Shown: positions 46,130 to 59,232, numbered from the stretch's first letter. The stretch: 64,000 nucleotides of DNA from Clarkia xantiana subsp. parviflora (GCA_036873135.1 JAPTYO010000010.1:3820634-3884633), one strand, 5' to 3'. Numbers and translations: made by a program. The notes: a model not told the origin generated them from the letters alone.

Positions 46130-46840
46130 AGTCGATGCCAATATCGACAGATATCTGGCGACCATCTTAATGTCGACATCAAAGAACCTCATTCAGTAAG
46201 TAAACATGAGGTGGCGACCTGCTTATTACTGCTGCCAGAGAAACCCCTTTAGTAAGCAAGCATCGGGTGGTGGCCTGCTTATTACTGTCCTCAGAGAAAC
46301 CCCTTATTGTAAGAAACGTGAGGTGAAGACCACAACCGCGAATACTTGTCATCAATTTGGAAAACCCTCCATAGCATGGAATGAACTGCCATATAGGCGT
46401 TACTAGCTGCATGCCATATCGGGAAGCGCTGATTCATTGCCCGATTGTGGAATTTTCTATGGAATTGTCAACAAAGTTGTTTATCATTTTTCTTCAAATC
46501 CAAAGAATTCTTCTTACTTTATACATTACATAGATCATCAATTCATAACTGGATAAGATAAAAAAAAATGGTATGATCATTTTTCCAATAACAGTTTCAA
46601 ATCATTTTATCGACATGAGTGTTCTATATCAAAAGAATGAAAATATTCGTTTTGAAACCGTTATTGTATTAAATTCACATAAAATTCAAAACATCCATAT
46701 AAATACTAAGCACTACACGTTCATTTATTACATTTCTTATTTACTCACAAACACTACATTAATTTAAACTTTAGAGTGGAATCAATGGGCAAAATTCCAC
46801 ACTTCCCTCTTGTAAGTGACGACAAAGGCAGAACCGAAGA
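46130..46840 (+). repeat. LTR-like block related to 33460-33920
   Basis: It begins 'agtcgatgccaatatcgaca' with 'tctggcgacc', and ends 'gagtggaatcaatgggcaaa' with 'ttccctcttgtaagtg'. Both phrases are diverged versions of the start and end of the LTR-like repeat at 33460. An internal unit of about 60 bp ('cctgcttattactg' to 'cagagaaacccctta') is duplicated at 46218-46310. It is probably a solo LTR. Confidence 0.5.
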
Positions 46841-46880
46841 ATTCAACAAGAAGCCTTAGACTTTGAAATCCAACACACAC

Positions 46881-47320
46881 GAGACTCGATTAAAAAGAAA
46901 AATATCACATTTATTTCTATCGATTTTTACGTGTAAATTGGATTAATTATTGCATGTTAATTACTGTAACTACGTGTAAGCAATCAGATTTGTTTTGGTA
47001 ACCGAGATTTGAGTAACTGCAAATTAGTCCTTACAGTTTTCAAAATATTATAATTTGATCATTCAATATTTGTAATTTACAGATTTACTTCTGCATTTTC
47101 TAGCATCAACAGCTGAGGCCCGAGGTGGCGCCCATCAACATTGTCTACCCGATCATCCAACCTGATCTCACCTCTCTTTGCTTACTTAACAGTTAACAGG
47201 AAGCATCACGATAATTAATCTTATTATTATGCTGGAACTCTGTTGGGCTGTTGGATCTATTGGGCTGTCACTCCTCATTTGGGCCGGCCGTGTAGATGAA
47301 TTGTTGATGGGCCCAATACT
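46881..47320. other. Gene-free stretch
   Basis: No recognisable feature was found. Confidence 0.35.
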
Positions 47321-47329
47321 CTTAATCTT

Positions 47330-48365
47330 CTCAATCGTTAGTACTCTACGCAGGATGGACCTGCGTAGGTAGCCTAGCATGTGGGCTAGGTTGGGCCCAC
47401 ATGCTAGTGGTGGGATCCACAAATTTTTTTTGAATTGATTTTTTAAGAATGTAATATTAACATTAATTGATAAAATTAAGAAATATTTTTTTTATGTGGC
47501 TCTTAATTATAAGTTAGATACATCAACTGTTTTCATCTATTTTTTTATTTATCAATTAAATTTATATAATATTATTAAGTAAATGTGTTCAAAACTATTA
47601 TATATTTATTAACACTATATATTTAATGTTAACTGACCATTATATATTTTTTTTCTATCATATGTTTGATATTATCATTTAGTTTTTATAATTTAATTAA
47701 ATAAATAAGTTATATGATACCATATATTTGGGTTATGTGAACAAATAATACAATATCTTTTTAGTACATTTATTAAATTATTATTGATGTGTGATGCTGA
47801 AATGATAATTAATATTCTTTTGTACTTTTGTATATTTTTATATATATTTTAGTTACCACGATAATGTCATATCAACACAATATATTAGTAAACTTATGAA
47901 CCAAATGACAATTGGTGTATCAACATTAAATATATAGTATCATTGGACGTATTTACCATATAGTATTAAATTAAGAAAAGTTAAAATAATATACAAATTT
48001 ATTCTATACAAACAATTGGTGTATTAAATTTATTATTAAAATTCCATCTAAAAAATTAACACGTTTTTACTTTTTTTCAATTAACATTATATATTCAATT
48101 AGCAAATGGTATATTAAGATAACTTAAAGTGAATTGCTTAGTGGTCTAGTAGTTTAAAACGGAAAAAAAAAATTAACAATATATATTTTAAAAGTTATTT
48201 TTTAATTCTGAAAAAAGAGACTATTTCTTAGCATTATTAAAAAAAAGAAAAATCAGGACCCACTTGCTTGTGGGGCCATAAACAAGCCCACCGATATCAA
48301 AAATTCAAGTGGGGGCGTGGGGCCAAGCAGGCCACGCAGGTCCGTCCTGCTTACAATGCTATATT
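47330..48365. mobile_element. Non-autonomous terminal-inverted-repeat element, about 1 kb, AT-rich core
   Basis: The left end has 'cgcaggatggacctgcgtag' and the right end the inverse type 'ccacgcaggtccgtcctgc'. Further inside are 'gggcccacatgctagtgg' and 'ggacccacttgcttgtgg'. The core between is very AT-rich and non-coding. Superfamily and target duplication could not be fixed. Confidence 0.5.
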
Positions 48366-48623
48366 TTGTATAAAGTTTTTTTCTATATTATTTTTGAATT
48401 TATTTTATTTTTATATGTTATTCTAGTGTTTTAATCTTACTAAAGCTGGTTCGATCAAGTACAGCTCGACAAATTCCTGCCTATATTGGTGCTATGGCCT
48501 TCCCTCTCACAATATTGTAAGAGCATCCACAATAGTTACATTTACGTGAACGTGGCATAAAATAGAAGCTCACTCTTGTTACATTTCCTACCCCAATTCT
48601 ACACGAAGTGAAATCTGAGCTAC

Positions 48624-48838
48624 ATGCTCTTGGAGCACCATGCTTTTGCTTTTTTTCAATACTATGGTGGACTTAATTGTAACATAAGTAAAACTTTAAA
48701 AGTATGAATTTTTTTTTTTTTTTAACTACACCTAAGATGTGTATCATACTATTAATAATATCAATTTCTCTATGGGGTTCACCTTTAGGGCAATAGAAAA
48801 AAAAAAATAGTGGCAAAAACATGGTGCTCCAAGAGCAT
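48624..48838. mobile_element. MITE with perfect 19-bp termini
   Basis: The termini are 'atgctcttggagcaccatg' and its exact inverse 'catggtgctccaagagcat'. Between them is AT-rich DNA shared with 17305-17525. No transposase is present, and the target duplication is unclear. Confidence 0.7.
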
Positions 48839-48870
48839 TGTAGAAAGGTCCAAAAAAATTCCACCTAGTA

Positions 48871-49540
48871 AATTGTCCATAGCGAAACCAGAGCTATTTC
48901 TACCAAAAAAAACTTTAACTAGCAATTTATCAGAAATTAGAAAATCACTTTAAAAAAAATAGTAATCCATTTCTTAACTTATTTATAAAATTTGGTACAT
49001 TTTTATCCTCTATATAATTATATATTTAAAAAACAGAAATTAGAGTCCCTAATAGGTATGCCCCTAATTACTAGTTTTTTTTATTAATCCAGTTTATTAC
49101 TCAATATTATAATAATAAAGAATAATGCATGTGATGTTCATATAAAATGAGTAATTTTTTTTCGTGATATATTATTTTATAAAAATTATGTTATAAAATT
49201 GTTTAAATTTTTGTATCGATAGAATTTTATTGTTATGTGTATTGTTTTTAATATTTAGTTTTTAAAGTTCATAAATGACTATACATATTCAGCATAAAAC
49301 ATAAATTTTAAGAAGTTGGTTTTGTTAAAATATATATTATTTTAAATATTATCATTATTAAAATATAATATACTCTCATATAAATTAATATAATAACAAT
49401 AATGTCACATTACAATGTTACAATATATATCAAATAATGTAATTTAACATTACAATTTATATCACAGCACAATTAAAGACTGCAATCTAATATTACTTTA
49501 CGTAACTCTTATTACTTGTAATATCTCATTTTAAAACTAG
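48871..49540. other. AT-rich gene-free DNA
   Basis: No feature was recognised. Confidence 0.35.
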
Positions 49541-50285
49541 GATCGTTTTAGGGAAGGATCAGATCGTTCGTAGGATCGGATCGTGGATCGTATGATCCTA
49601 CAATAATTATAATTGACGTATAATAATTTTTTATGATATATATTGTATACTATATAGATTATATAAAATAATCTATATAACTTACTATTTATCAAGTAAA
49701 TAAACAATAAATCCAAAAAAAATTCTTTAATACATGTATATATAGATTTATTAAAATCATATTTGATATAAAATATTAAATAGTTTTATTCAATTTCTTG
49801 ATCTGTATATTCAATTTTTGGAAATTTCTCAAATATAAGAACATATTAAATATTGTAATATTTAACGTAATAAGGGTAATTATAATATACTACTCTAATT
49901 CACTATTTTTATATTTTCTTCCAAATTATATAAATATAGAAGAAACTCTTAGGAGATGATGAAATTTGTCCCATGAACTTTTAAAATAACATTAATATCA
50001 TTTTTAAAGTTGAGAAAATTCAGTTTTGCCACCATAAATTAACATTTATATAATAAAGATGTTAATTTACTTAATCTGGAATTGATTCTCGACTTTATCG
50101 TTACTATTGATGATTTTATATTAACTTTAATTGTAGGATCGTTTTACTTAACCGGGGTCGTAGAATCGTAAGATCCTAAGATCAAGATCATGATCCTCTA
50201 AGATTAAGATCCTATTAGGGATCAGGATCGTTTTACTTCACTAGGATCGTAAAGTCGTAAGATCCTAAGATCCAGATCGGAATCC
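49540..50285. repeat. GATC-rich flanks around an AT-rich core
   Basis: At 49540-49605 and again at 50135-50280 the DNA is dense in 'ggatcgtttta', 'gatcgtaagatcctaagatc' and 'aggatcg' units. The 500 bp between them is AT-rich. The two flanks may be ends of one inserted element; no exact termini could be set. Confidence 0.5.
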
Positions 50286-50308
50286 TGACAACCTTGATCT
50301 CACATTAC

Positions 50309-50585
50309 ATCACCAGCAGTGGTCTAGTGGTCGAAAACATTTACTCCCATGTGGTTTGGCTCTGAGGTCCCAAGTTTGAAACCCCTCAGGGCATGGGTCG
50401 ACATTTTGACTATACTAAGCTGCTAGTGACCTACGTTGACGAGACCAATGTGTCTTCTGGTTGCTCTCTAAGTCTGGTCAGAAAAGACTTAGACTATGAA
50501 CATGAGAATTTGAACATTACGTAGTGAAATAAATCTAGAGTCGTCCCTGCTAGCTCACGCTTTTAGGTTAAAAAAAAAAATATTA
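50309..50585 (+). mobile_element. tRNA-derived SINE, best-preserved copy
   Basis: The head is tRNA-like: 'agtggtctagtggtcgaaaa', then 'tcccatgtggtttggctctg' and a box B-like 'aagtttgaaacccc'. The body includes 'ttgactatactaagctgc' and 'cctacgttgacgagacca'. An A-tail occupies about 50570-50581. The flanks ATCTCACATTAC (50297-50308) and ATCTCACATAAC (50586-50597) match at 11 of 12, as expected for target-primed insertion. Confidence 0.82.
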
Positions 50586-50597
50586 ATCTCACATAAC

Positions 50598-53310
50598 CCC
50601 CTCTTAATGTCTTACATATTTTATCACCGTGAATTATTACTATTAGTATTGCCCGGAGTTCTCTTAGTTGTAAAAATAATAAAGACACTAGCCAGCTGAA
50701 CACCGTCCATCCTTATCCTCTGGAAGTACTATATTTCCAGATGAGATCAAGAAGTGACACGTCGATGGAGACGATATTTAAAAAATAAATAAAATAAAAA
50801 ACTGGCCACTTGGGGTAGAGGAACTTGTCTGGAATTTGACCCTTGGATTCTCGGAGAGCCAGGGGATGTTTTGCTGACTAGACCTCTTTTATCTGTTCAT
50901 GTTCCATGTCAGCTATGACTAACCAAAAGGTCGCGTCCACTTGGTTTCCAACTTGGCAGGGGTCAACATCATCAACTATGTTTATTTCCAATGAGTAGTA
51001 GTAGTTAGTAGTTAGGCTTAATTAGGCCTATATTTTATCAAAATATCCACGTCAAAAGTTTCATTTACTAATTATATAATCATGTATATAGCATATACAT
51101 ACTTATTCTATCTAGCCATCGATATATATACCTGATATTTCGGGTTATCACAATTCTCTCTTTAGATTTCCGGTTGTGGCGTACGTGTATTACTAGAAGA
51201 TGGACATTGTATTGTCATATATCCATTATGTACGTTATATTGTCATTATTAGACAACAAAATATATGCAGATTCAATCTAGTCTTCATCGAACGATTCCG
51301 TATGTGATCTAACTATTACTGCCACAATGATTGGGTTCTGAATGGATTATATGGATTTCTGCTTCCATTTCAATATTTGTGTTAAAGATTGGTTTTGATT
51401 CGTCAAACTCACTCGCTAACAGTTATACTCAAATGGTTTCGATTAGAATTGGCAAACTTGAAATGAATAAACAGAATACACGAAAACTTGGAGAATGGGT
51501 AGTTTAGGACTGGTAAGAAAAAAAAAATTGAGTAACCTTGACGGCTAATCAGTGATTAAGTTTCCACTAACTCAAATAAAAACTACAAAGTAAAAAAAAA
51601 CAAAAAAAAAAAAAAAAACAAAAAACAAATAATAATAAAATCTCAACAAAATCACAAAATCTACAAAGATGATGTAAAACATGTAAGAGGGTTGTGATGT
51701 GATCGTTTGGTATGGTTACCACTGATATATAATCTGACCATATTTTTTTTCACTCATACAATAACTAACACCATAATCGTTATAGTTATATTTTTTACTA
51801 CTATAGTCATATCCATAATTTTTTTCACTAAAATCAAATCATTTAACAATAACCATTCAAACTAATAAACCACATTTGTTTCATACAAAAAATACAAAAT
51901 AAACATACATTCATTGTTTCATACAAAAAGAAATCCAAATTAAACATAATTTACACTGTTTCACTTAATTAAATAACACTTCTCTAATCCCCTAGTGCAT
52001 GATCTGTTGACTTAGGACGGACGAGGCTGGCGCAACACAGCTAAAATTGCAAATGAACTGAGAGTCTGAAAATATAATGTTTTCCAAGATTTGTATAGAA
52101 TGAATGGACGAACAAATATATAGGATGTAGGGCAATATTGAAGAGTTAAGATTTATAGGAATGTCGGAATGAACATTGGAAGTAAGATTAGATTATAGAC
52201 GTGGACGGATCTACATGGCCGTTTATGTGATCACGAGACACCGCTTAGATCGACCGAGTTAGAGCAAAAAATTAATAATTACCGACAAGGGCTCCATATA
52301 AAAATTGCAAAAGACTCTGTGTAATGCTCAACAGTCTATAGTTAGTTTTGCATGCATATATTCCATGGTTTCAAGTCTCACACTCCACATTTTTGTATTT
52401 ATATTATTAGCCTCCTTCATCTTATGTCATATTGCAGTTATATTATTAGTCTCCTTCATCTTATGTCATATTTTCAGTTTTAAACTAAAATTTAAAATAT
52501 TTTTACTATTTTATTTTTTTTGCTACTGTATTTAATTTTTTTTTTTCCGAGTGTCATTATACTAGGATCTAATCCAAGTTTTTTTTGAAATCTTTATTAA
52601 TTGTCATTTTTTCTTCTCTTAAATCTATTTTTTCTTTTATATTTCATTATTTCTCTTCGCGTGTCATTAAAAAAAATATTTCTTACAATTGTAAGTCTTT
52701 TTAAACAACAAAAAATCATTAATTTTTTTTTTAATCTCATTCTAATTGAGTTTTCTTTTTTTGGATTGACCAGAACAATTGTAATTTTTATTATGTTCTT
52801 TATATTTGTATTGGATATTATCAATATTTAAAGATTTTTATTAATTATGAGTATATATAGTTGTGCTATAGATTTTTTTATTTAAAATTCGACTCGAAAT
52901 TATATTTAATCCGACCGATATTTTAGCTGTGGAAATATTTTGCACCAACGAACCCCTGGTCCTGGATTCGTCATTGATTATAGACTTATACTATATTATA
53001 TATATGTAATGGTGATGGTTATAACCATGGGTCAAGAACCCAATACAAATACCATAATCATAAATATCATGAGTACAAAAACTAATCACCATAACCGACC
53101 ATATCGTAATGGTGCGGTTAACCATAGCGACAAATGGTGCGAAAAATTATAGTCATTTTATTTCCATCGCACCATTACCGGCCCTAGTAAGATCGACTGA
53201 ACCAAATTCTACTGAATCAGACGGTTTGGACAGACAACTAACTAAACTAACTTAAATCTTCATATTGAAGCTCCCTTAGCGGGTTTTTTTTTTATATTTT
53301 ATTTTATTGA
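50598..53310. other. Gene-free AT-rich DNA
   Basis: No coding gene was recognised. The T-rich stretch 52480-52860 produces mirror-image ORFs on both strands that are not credible genes. An A-rich low-complexity tract lies at about 51588-51635. Confidence 0.35.
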
Positions 53311-53311
53311 A

Positions 53312-53950
53312 GCTCAGGGGAAAAACTGTGAACCGCGAAGTAGATAAAACGCGAAATTGACATTGGCAAGATAAAATAGCTGATATCATCCAATTCGGAG
53401 GTCCGAGTGAGGAGATATTGACAAATTAAAAATTGCGAAAAACTCTAGGCAGTTGCCTAAGGAAAAAAACGGTGAACCGCAAAGTAGCTAAAACGCGAAA
53501 TTGACATTGGCAATATAAAATTGGCCTAAAATAAATAAAATGCAGCTAATATCATCCAATTCAGAGGTCCGATGAAGGAGATATCGACAAATTAAAAATT
53601 GCGAAAAAAAACCCCTAGGCAAGCTGCCCAAGGGAAAAACTGTGAACCGCGAAGTAGCTAAAACGCGAAATTGACCTTGGCAAGATAAAATTGGCCTATA
53701 ATAAATGAAAATGCAGCTGATATCATCCAAATCAGAGGTCCGAGTGAGGAGATATCAGCAAATTAAAAATTGCGAAAAACCCTAGGCAGCTGCCTAGGGG
53801 AAAAACTGTGAACCGCGAAGTAGCTTAAACGCGAAATTGACATTGGCAAGATAAAATTAGTCTAGAATAAATGAAAATGCAGGTGTATCATTCAATTCAG
53901 AGGTCCGAGTGAAGAGATATCGGTAAATTTAAAATTGCAAAAAATACCAT
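53312..53950. repeat. Tandem repeat, four units of about 140-171 bp
   Basis: The phrase 'ctgtgaaccgcgaagtag' (or 'cggtgaaccgcaaagtag') recurs near 53327, 53469, 53639 and 53807. It is followed each time by 'aaaacgcgaaattgac', 'ggtccga', 'ggagatat', 'aattaaaaattgcg' and 'ctaggca'. The last unit is incomplete. Unit length is close to nucleosomal satellite size, but the array is short. Confidence 0.85.
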
Positions 53951-56900
53951 AGGCCCCACACACCCCCCACACCTACCTTGCATATGACACCCGTGGGCCG
54001 TGGGTACGTATCACAAAATGTGAATATATATATATATATATATATCAACTGATTGACATGGCTGGATAGTTAACACCATCTACAAAAAGTTTTATTATTT
54101 AGTTTGTAATGTATTAGTCAAAGTTAAGTTTCACATGGATAATAAGTAATGTTTAAGTAGTTTTACTGACTATATTATTTAAACATAATTTATTAATAAA
54201 CTTCTAATAACTACTTATATGTTATTTTTTAATAGTAATGATGTGTTTCTTATTGTATTCTTTAAATTTAACAAATGTGCTATATAAAAATAAGTTATCA
54301 TACTTTTAAAGAAAAATAATCTATACAATTGTGTTGGCAATTTTCTGTTATTTAAAAAAAACACGGTGGGTCAACGGAGAAGTGTGGCTGAACAAATAAA
54401 AGCAAATCGTACCCGATTTTTAACCAATTTATAAATCGCTTTCTAAATTTTAATTTTTTTAAAATTAACTACTTAAACTTTCTTTTTCAGAGCAAATTGT
54501 TTCATCTGTTTCAATTCCCGTCAAATTGGACATAAAATGAACGTGTTTTCATCACGTGTGCTATTTTTATGTGTACACAAGATAGATTCAATATAAATTG
54601 AAAGTATTGCAACAAAATACCTTTAGTAAGATGCTAAATTAAAATACACTGTTCGAATTGGGCAAAATACCAATTGAGTATCCAATTGAAGGTATTTCGT
54701 TACAATGTTTTGTTTTCCTTCTAGCAATTACCGGCTAGCCCGTATCTTTTCCTCTCTCATTCATTCCTATATATTATTATTATTATTATTTTGGCCAAGG
54801 AAATTCATTAATAACGAAAATAGTCGCTTACATCATGGTGAAATAAATTTATGATCCTTATTAATTAAACATAAAAGAGAGGGGTTGTGAAACCCAATTA
54901 TCAATGCACGACCTCTTTCTGGATTGAACCGCGATCCAGTTTGCACATTCGTTTGCTCTCCTAAAAATGGCTCTCCTATATATTAATTTGATTAGGCCAT
55001 TTAAGATCATAATAAGTTTTTTAGTATTTTTTTCTATTATTTTTCTTTCAAAACCCTACTCTAAATATCACAATTAACATTTTATTTTATTTTTTGGCCG
55101 CAATTAACATTTTAATTGATCCTATCAAAGACGCAATTCTTATTTATATGTAGCATGTATCATGTGATGCAACTACTTTAAAAAAAAAATAAAAAAATCA
55201 AAGCCTCTTAATCATTTTTATCATGAATCACAAGCTTTCGGTCATCTCTTTACTGTACGTGCACACTCATAATTTTTATGAAACTATTTGTGTATAATAA
55301 ATTTATTTGGTCCTATATATATTGTCATTTTAATGTGTCAATTATATGTAGCCTCGTATATATATTAATTTTTATTGTAGTAATCTTAACGTATAGTTTA
55401 TTAAAAAAAAAAATTAACGTATTGTTTGTATTTTTATGTAACATAATTTTTAAATCATAACGACCATTATTTAAAAACATTACGTGCTCGTTTATATATT
55501 ATATCCGTAATTTTTTATATAATTTTTTTAAAATATCAAATAATTGTAATTTTTTAATTGAAAATTTACTCTAACTATACGTCGAGTTTTGACTTTCAGG
55601 ATGATTACACATGTCAGTTAAAGTTTAAATCCAAATATTTAACCTAAAAGTGACAAGCTTAAATGAATTCGAAAAAAAGCTGTAAAAATTATTAAAATAA
55701 TCAATTAGATTTTTCTAATTTTGTATTTTTTTTTAATTAAGCATATCCAACACTATCCACTAGGTTGTTAATGTCTGTATTTTTTAAAATATAAATATTT
55801 AATTTATTTATAATTTTTTTTAAATCGTATTGAGATATTATGCATGTACCATTGAATATCCAATTTTCCAATTTTAAAAATGGATATAGGATAAGTCATG
55901 AATAATAAGAAATATTTTCATCCGATTCGATATGGAATTATGTGCTCACAATATAGAAGTGGAGTTTAATCTCCACCATTAGAGAATTCTAGTTTTATTG
56001 TAGTTATTTCACTTTGATGAATTAATAGTGATGTAACAATTGAGACCGAATAAGTAAAAACTCAGCATTAGAATTGCTTGTCTTAACTAACTATTGTACG
56101 CTAAATCAGGTTAGAAAAATGATGACGCAGAATCATTGCATTGTAGATTGTAATATGCATTCAGGCTTCTAACAAAAGTATTTCACATTATAGCACTTTT
56201 AATAGTCCTACTTCTTCCATATTATCTTGTTAGGTGTCATATCACTACTAATTTATCAAAATTGAACTATTACAGTAACTATTATAATAAAATTGTAACT
56301 TTTCTAATAGGAGATATTAAGTTTCATCTCTTTATTGAGACCCATATAATTTCATATTCCAAGTATGATTTTTATATTTGAAAAAAAAAACCATTATAAA
56401 TAAATTAAATATTCATATTTTAAAAATACGAATATGAACAAGCTAGTGAATAAGATTCAAGTGTTGTACTGCCTTAATTAAAAACAATTGTCCAAAATAT
56501 GTACAAAGTCATAAAAATAGATCTGATTTTTTAATGAAATTTTACATTTTTTACGAATTCATTAAAGTCGGTCAATTTTAGATTAAATATTTAGATTTCA
56601 ACTTTGACCGACATGTCTGGTTATCCCAAATCCTTTTAATTTTTTATGTTTCTTTTTATCGTGTAATTTGATATAATTATTAGGGGTAATATTTATATTA
56701 CTACTAGGTGCAATCTGAACACAACGTGTGTATAATTATTGATATAATAATAGTTATTAATCAAATTCATTGAATCAATCTTATTTCATCATAATCGACA
56801 TATAAACGTTCTTCGTCAATTGACATATCTTGATTCATCATTCAGCATCGTCAACAGTTTCACGCTTACGCACATTAATCAAATACAAATTATTAAATCA

Positions 56901-57860
56901 GTCATAGGTATTAAAAATGTGTTTTTACAAATGATTTTCTATATACATAAATTAGAAATATATTATACATTATCCTAATTTTTTTTACAACACTGTATCA
57001 TAAAAAAAAAAAAAAAAATCTCATTTGATATATAATAAATAAATGAAACGGAAATATATATGCATTAAAATAATATAACATTAGTTTGGTAAAAGATATT
57101 TCATATTTAATAATATAAGATTTTATATTATTTCAAAAATTATAACAAATGGTTGTGTCACATGGTGAAATATAAACAAAATGAGTCGGTAAGCTCTAAA
57201 ATTAATTCAAAATTAAAAGTAGTAATTTCGATTCATGCAATTATTTAACTTACTTTATATTAAAAAATGGTTGATTAGGATCGTGTCATTATCTGACTTA
57301 GCGTAACAAAATTATATATATATATATATAATTAAAGAGATAAGTAAAATAACTGAATAAAATATATTAAAAAGTTGGCACCGATATGAACATTAACGTT
57401 GCAGTTCCTACAAGTAGGAATAGTCTCACTTCACTATTCACTCGATAATGACAGATCGGTAATATTTATAATTCTAGTCACGCTTAATGGCGTCTAATAG
57501 TGTCCAGTGACAAATATTGAAATTAAGAACTCCCACTTTAGAATAAAGAATTTTCATTAAAATGTAAAATTTCTATTTAATTATTATAAGTAGAAACCAA
57601 TCGTAAATAACATTAAGAACTAGAAATTTTCCACGATATCAAATTTACAACATAAAATCGGAATTAAGATTTAGGAAGTATTATTGAAAGTGCTCTTATA
57701 TGATTCAATAGGGCGGCATCGATTATCGTGTTAGAATGAAGAGATATTGCAAGCTAATTCGATTCTGTCTTCCTAAGTTTTAATATAAATTTTTTAGTCA
57801 ATACTTGTGTAAGTAACCTTTTTTCACAAAACTATCAAATACTAGACCGACATTTTTTAA
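53951..57860. other. Long AT-rich gene-free DNA
   Basis: No gene or structured repeat was recognised on either strand. (AT)n tracts occur at about 54023-54045 and 57312-57330. The interval ends at the duplication flanking the element at 57870. Confidence 0.4.
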
Positions 57861-57869
57861 TTTAATTAA

Positions 57870-58920
57870 GGGTTAAAGATACTTTTGGTGTCACATGTTT
57901 GACCCGTGTAGGTTTTTGGTGCCATATGTTTCATTTTGTAGGCTTTTGGTGCCATATGTTTGAGAGTTTGTATGTTTTTGGTATTTCCGTTAGTCAACAG
58001 CTAGTTTGACCGTTAAATACTTTTATTTTATTCAATTTAGTCCTCAAATTTATATTTCTAAAATTTAATATTTACAATATAGTCCATATTGTTTGCTCAA
58101 GTCACCGTCCAAGGTCGCCGACCACCACCCACCACCTCTAAGGCCGTCGACCGCCACAAAACGGGTTGGCCACCACCCTACGGCACCGGCCACCACCACT
58201 TGGGGCCGAAAACCACCCAATTGGTGGTGGCCGGCCCAATTGGTGGTGGCTGGCCCCAATTGGTGGTGGCTACAGCTCCAATCGGGGTCGGCCACCACCA
58301 ATTGGTGGTGGGTACAGCCCCAATCGGGGCCGGCCACCACCAATTGGTGGTGGCTACAGCTCCAATCGGGGCCGGCCACCACCAATTGGTGGTGGGTACA
58401 GCCCCAATCGGGGCTGGCCACCTCCAATTGGGGCCGCCGGCCCCGATTGGAGCCCTCTGTGGCCCCAATCGGGACCGGCGATCCCAATTGGTGGTGGTCG
58501 GCCCCGATTGGGGCTGTAGCCACCACCAATTGGTGGTGGCCGGCCCCAATTGAGGTGGCCACCACCAATTGGGGCCGGCCACCACCAATTGTGGTGGTTT
58601 TCGGCCCCAAGCGGTGGTGGCCGGCCCGTTTTGTGGCGGTCGACGGCCTTGGAGGTGGTGGGTGGTGGTCGGCGGCCTTGGACGGTGACTTGAGCAAACA
58701 ATATGGACTAAATTGTAAATATTAAATTTTAGAAATATAAATTTGAGGACTAAATTGAATAAAATAAAAGTATTTAACGGTCAAACTAACTGTTGACTAA
58801 CGGAAATATAAAAAACATACAACCTCTCAAACATATGACACCAAAAGCCTACAAAATGAAACATATGACACCAAAAACCTACACAGGTCAAACATGTGGC
58901 ACCAAAATTACATTTAACCC
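57870..58920. mobile_element. Mutator-like fold-back element, family A, 1051 bp with GC-rich core
   Basis: The termini are 'gggttaaagatacttttggt' and the inverse 'accaaaattacatttaaccc'. TTTAATTAA flanks both ends exactly (57861-57869 and 58921-58929). The outer arms (about 240 bp) are AT-rich and nearly perfect inverses. The core (about 58105-58690) is GC-rich and built from 'ccaattggtggtggc'/'gccaccaccaattgg' units in both orientations. Long ORFs on both strands (up to 210 codons) arise from these units and are not genes. Confidence 0.9.
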
Positions 58921-59169
58921 TTTAATTAACAACGAGTTTTATTAAGTCTTAAAGAGTTCTCACAAACTTTCATTAAATTCCAAATAATTATAGTAGACAC
59001 CAACAAACATTAATTACTAGTATGATATCAGTTTAACGTGTGTTGATGTCTAGTTTAACTGTTAGCAAATTTAACTATAGTTCGAAAAATATTCAGATTT
59101 TTTTCGGATTTAATAAAAGATTTTATTAAATAATCGAAAAGAAAAGAAAAAATAGTCGGTAAACTCTGT

Positions 59170-59232
59170 CTTGCATACACGTATCCAATATATACTAGAT
59201 ATTTGTATATATTGGATACGTGTGTGAGCAAG
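59170..59232. repeat. Hairpin upstream of the BTB/TAZ gene
   Basis: The arms at 59170-59195 and 59205-59232 are inverse complements ('acacgtatccaatatatac' against 'gtatatattggatacgtgtg') with one 2-nt bulge. 'actctgtctt' and 'agacagagt' form a second pair outside them. It could be a miniature inverted-repeat element or an RNA foldback. Confidence 0.6.

Noticed and set aside
58065..58725. ORFs of up to 210 codons on both strands
   Set aside because: They lie in the core of the family A element at 57870. Products consist of repeated Trp, Pro and Gly units that follow from the DNA repeat.
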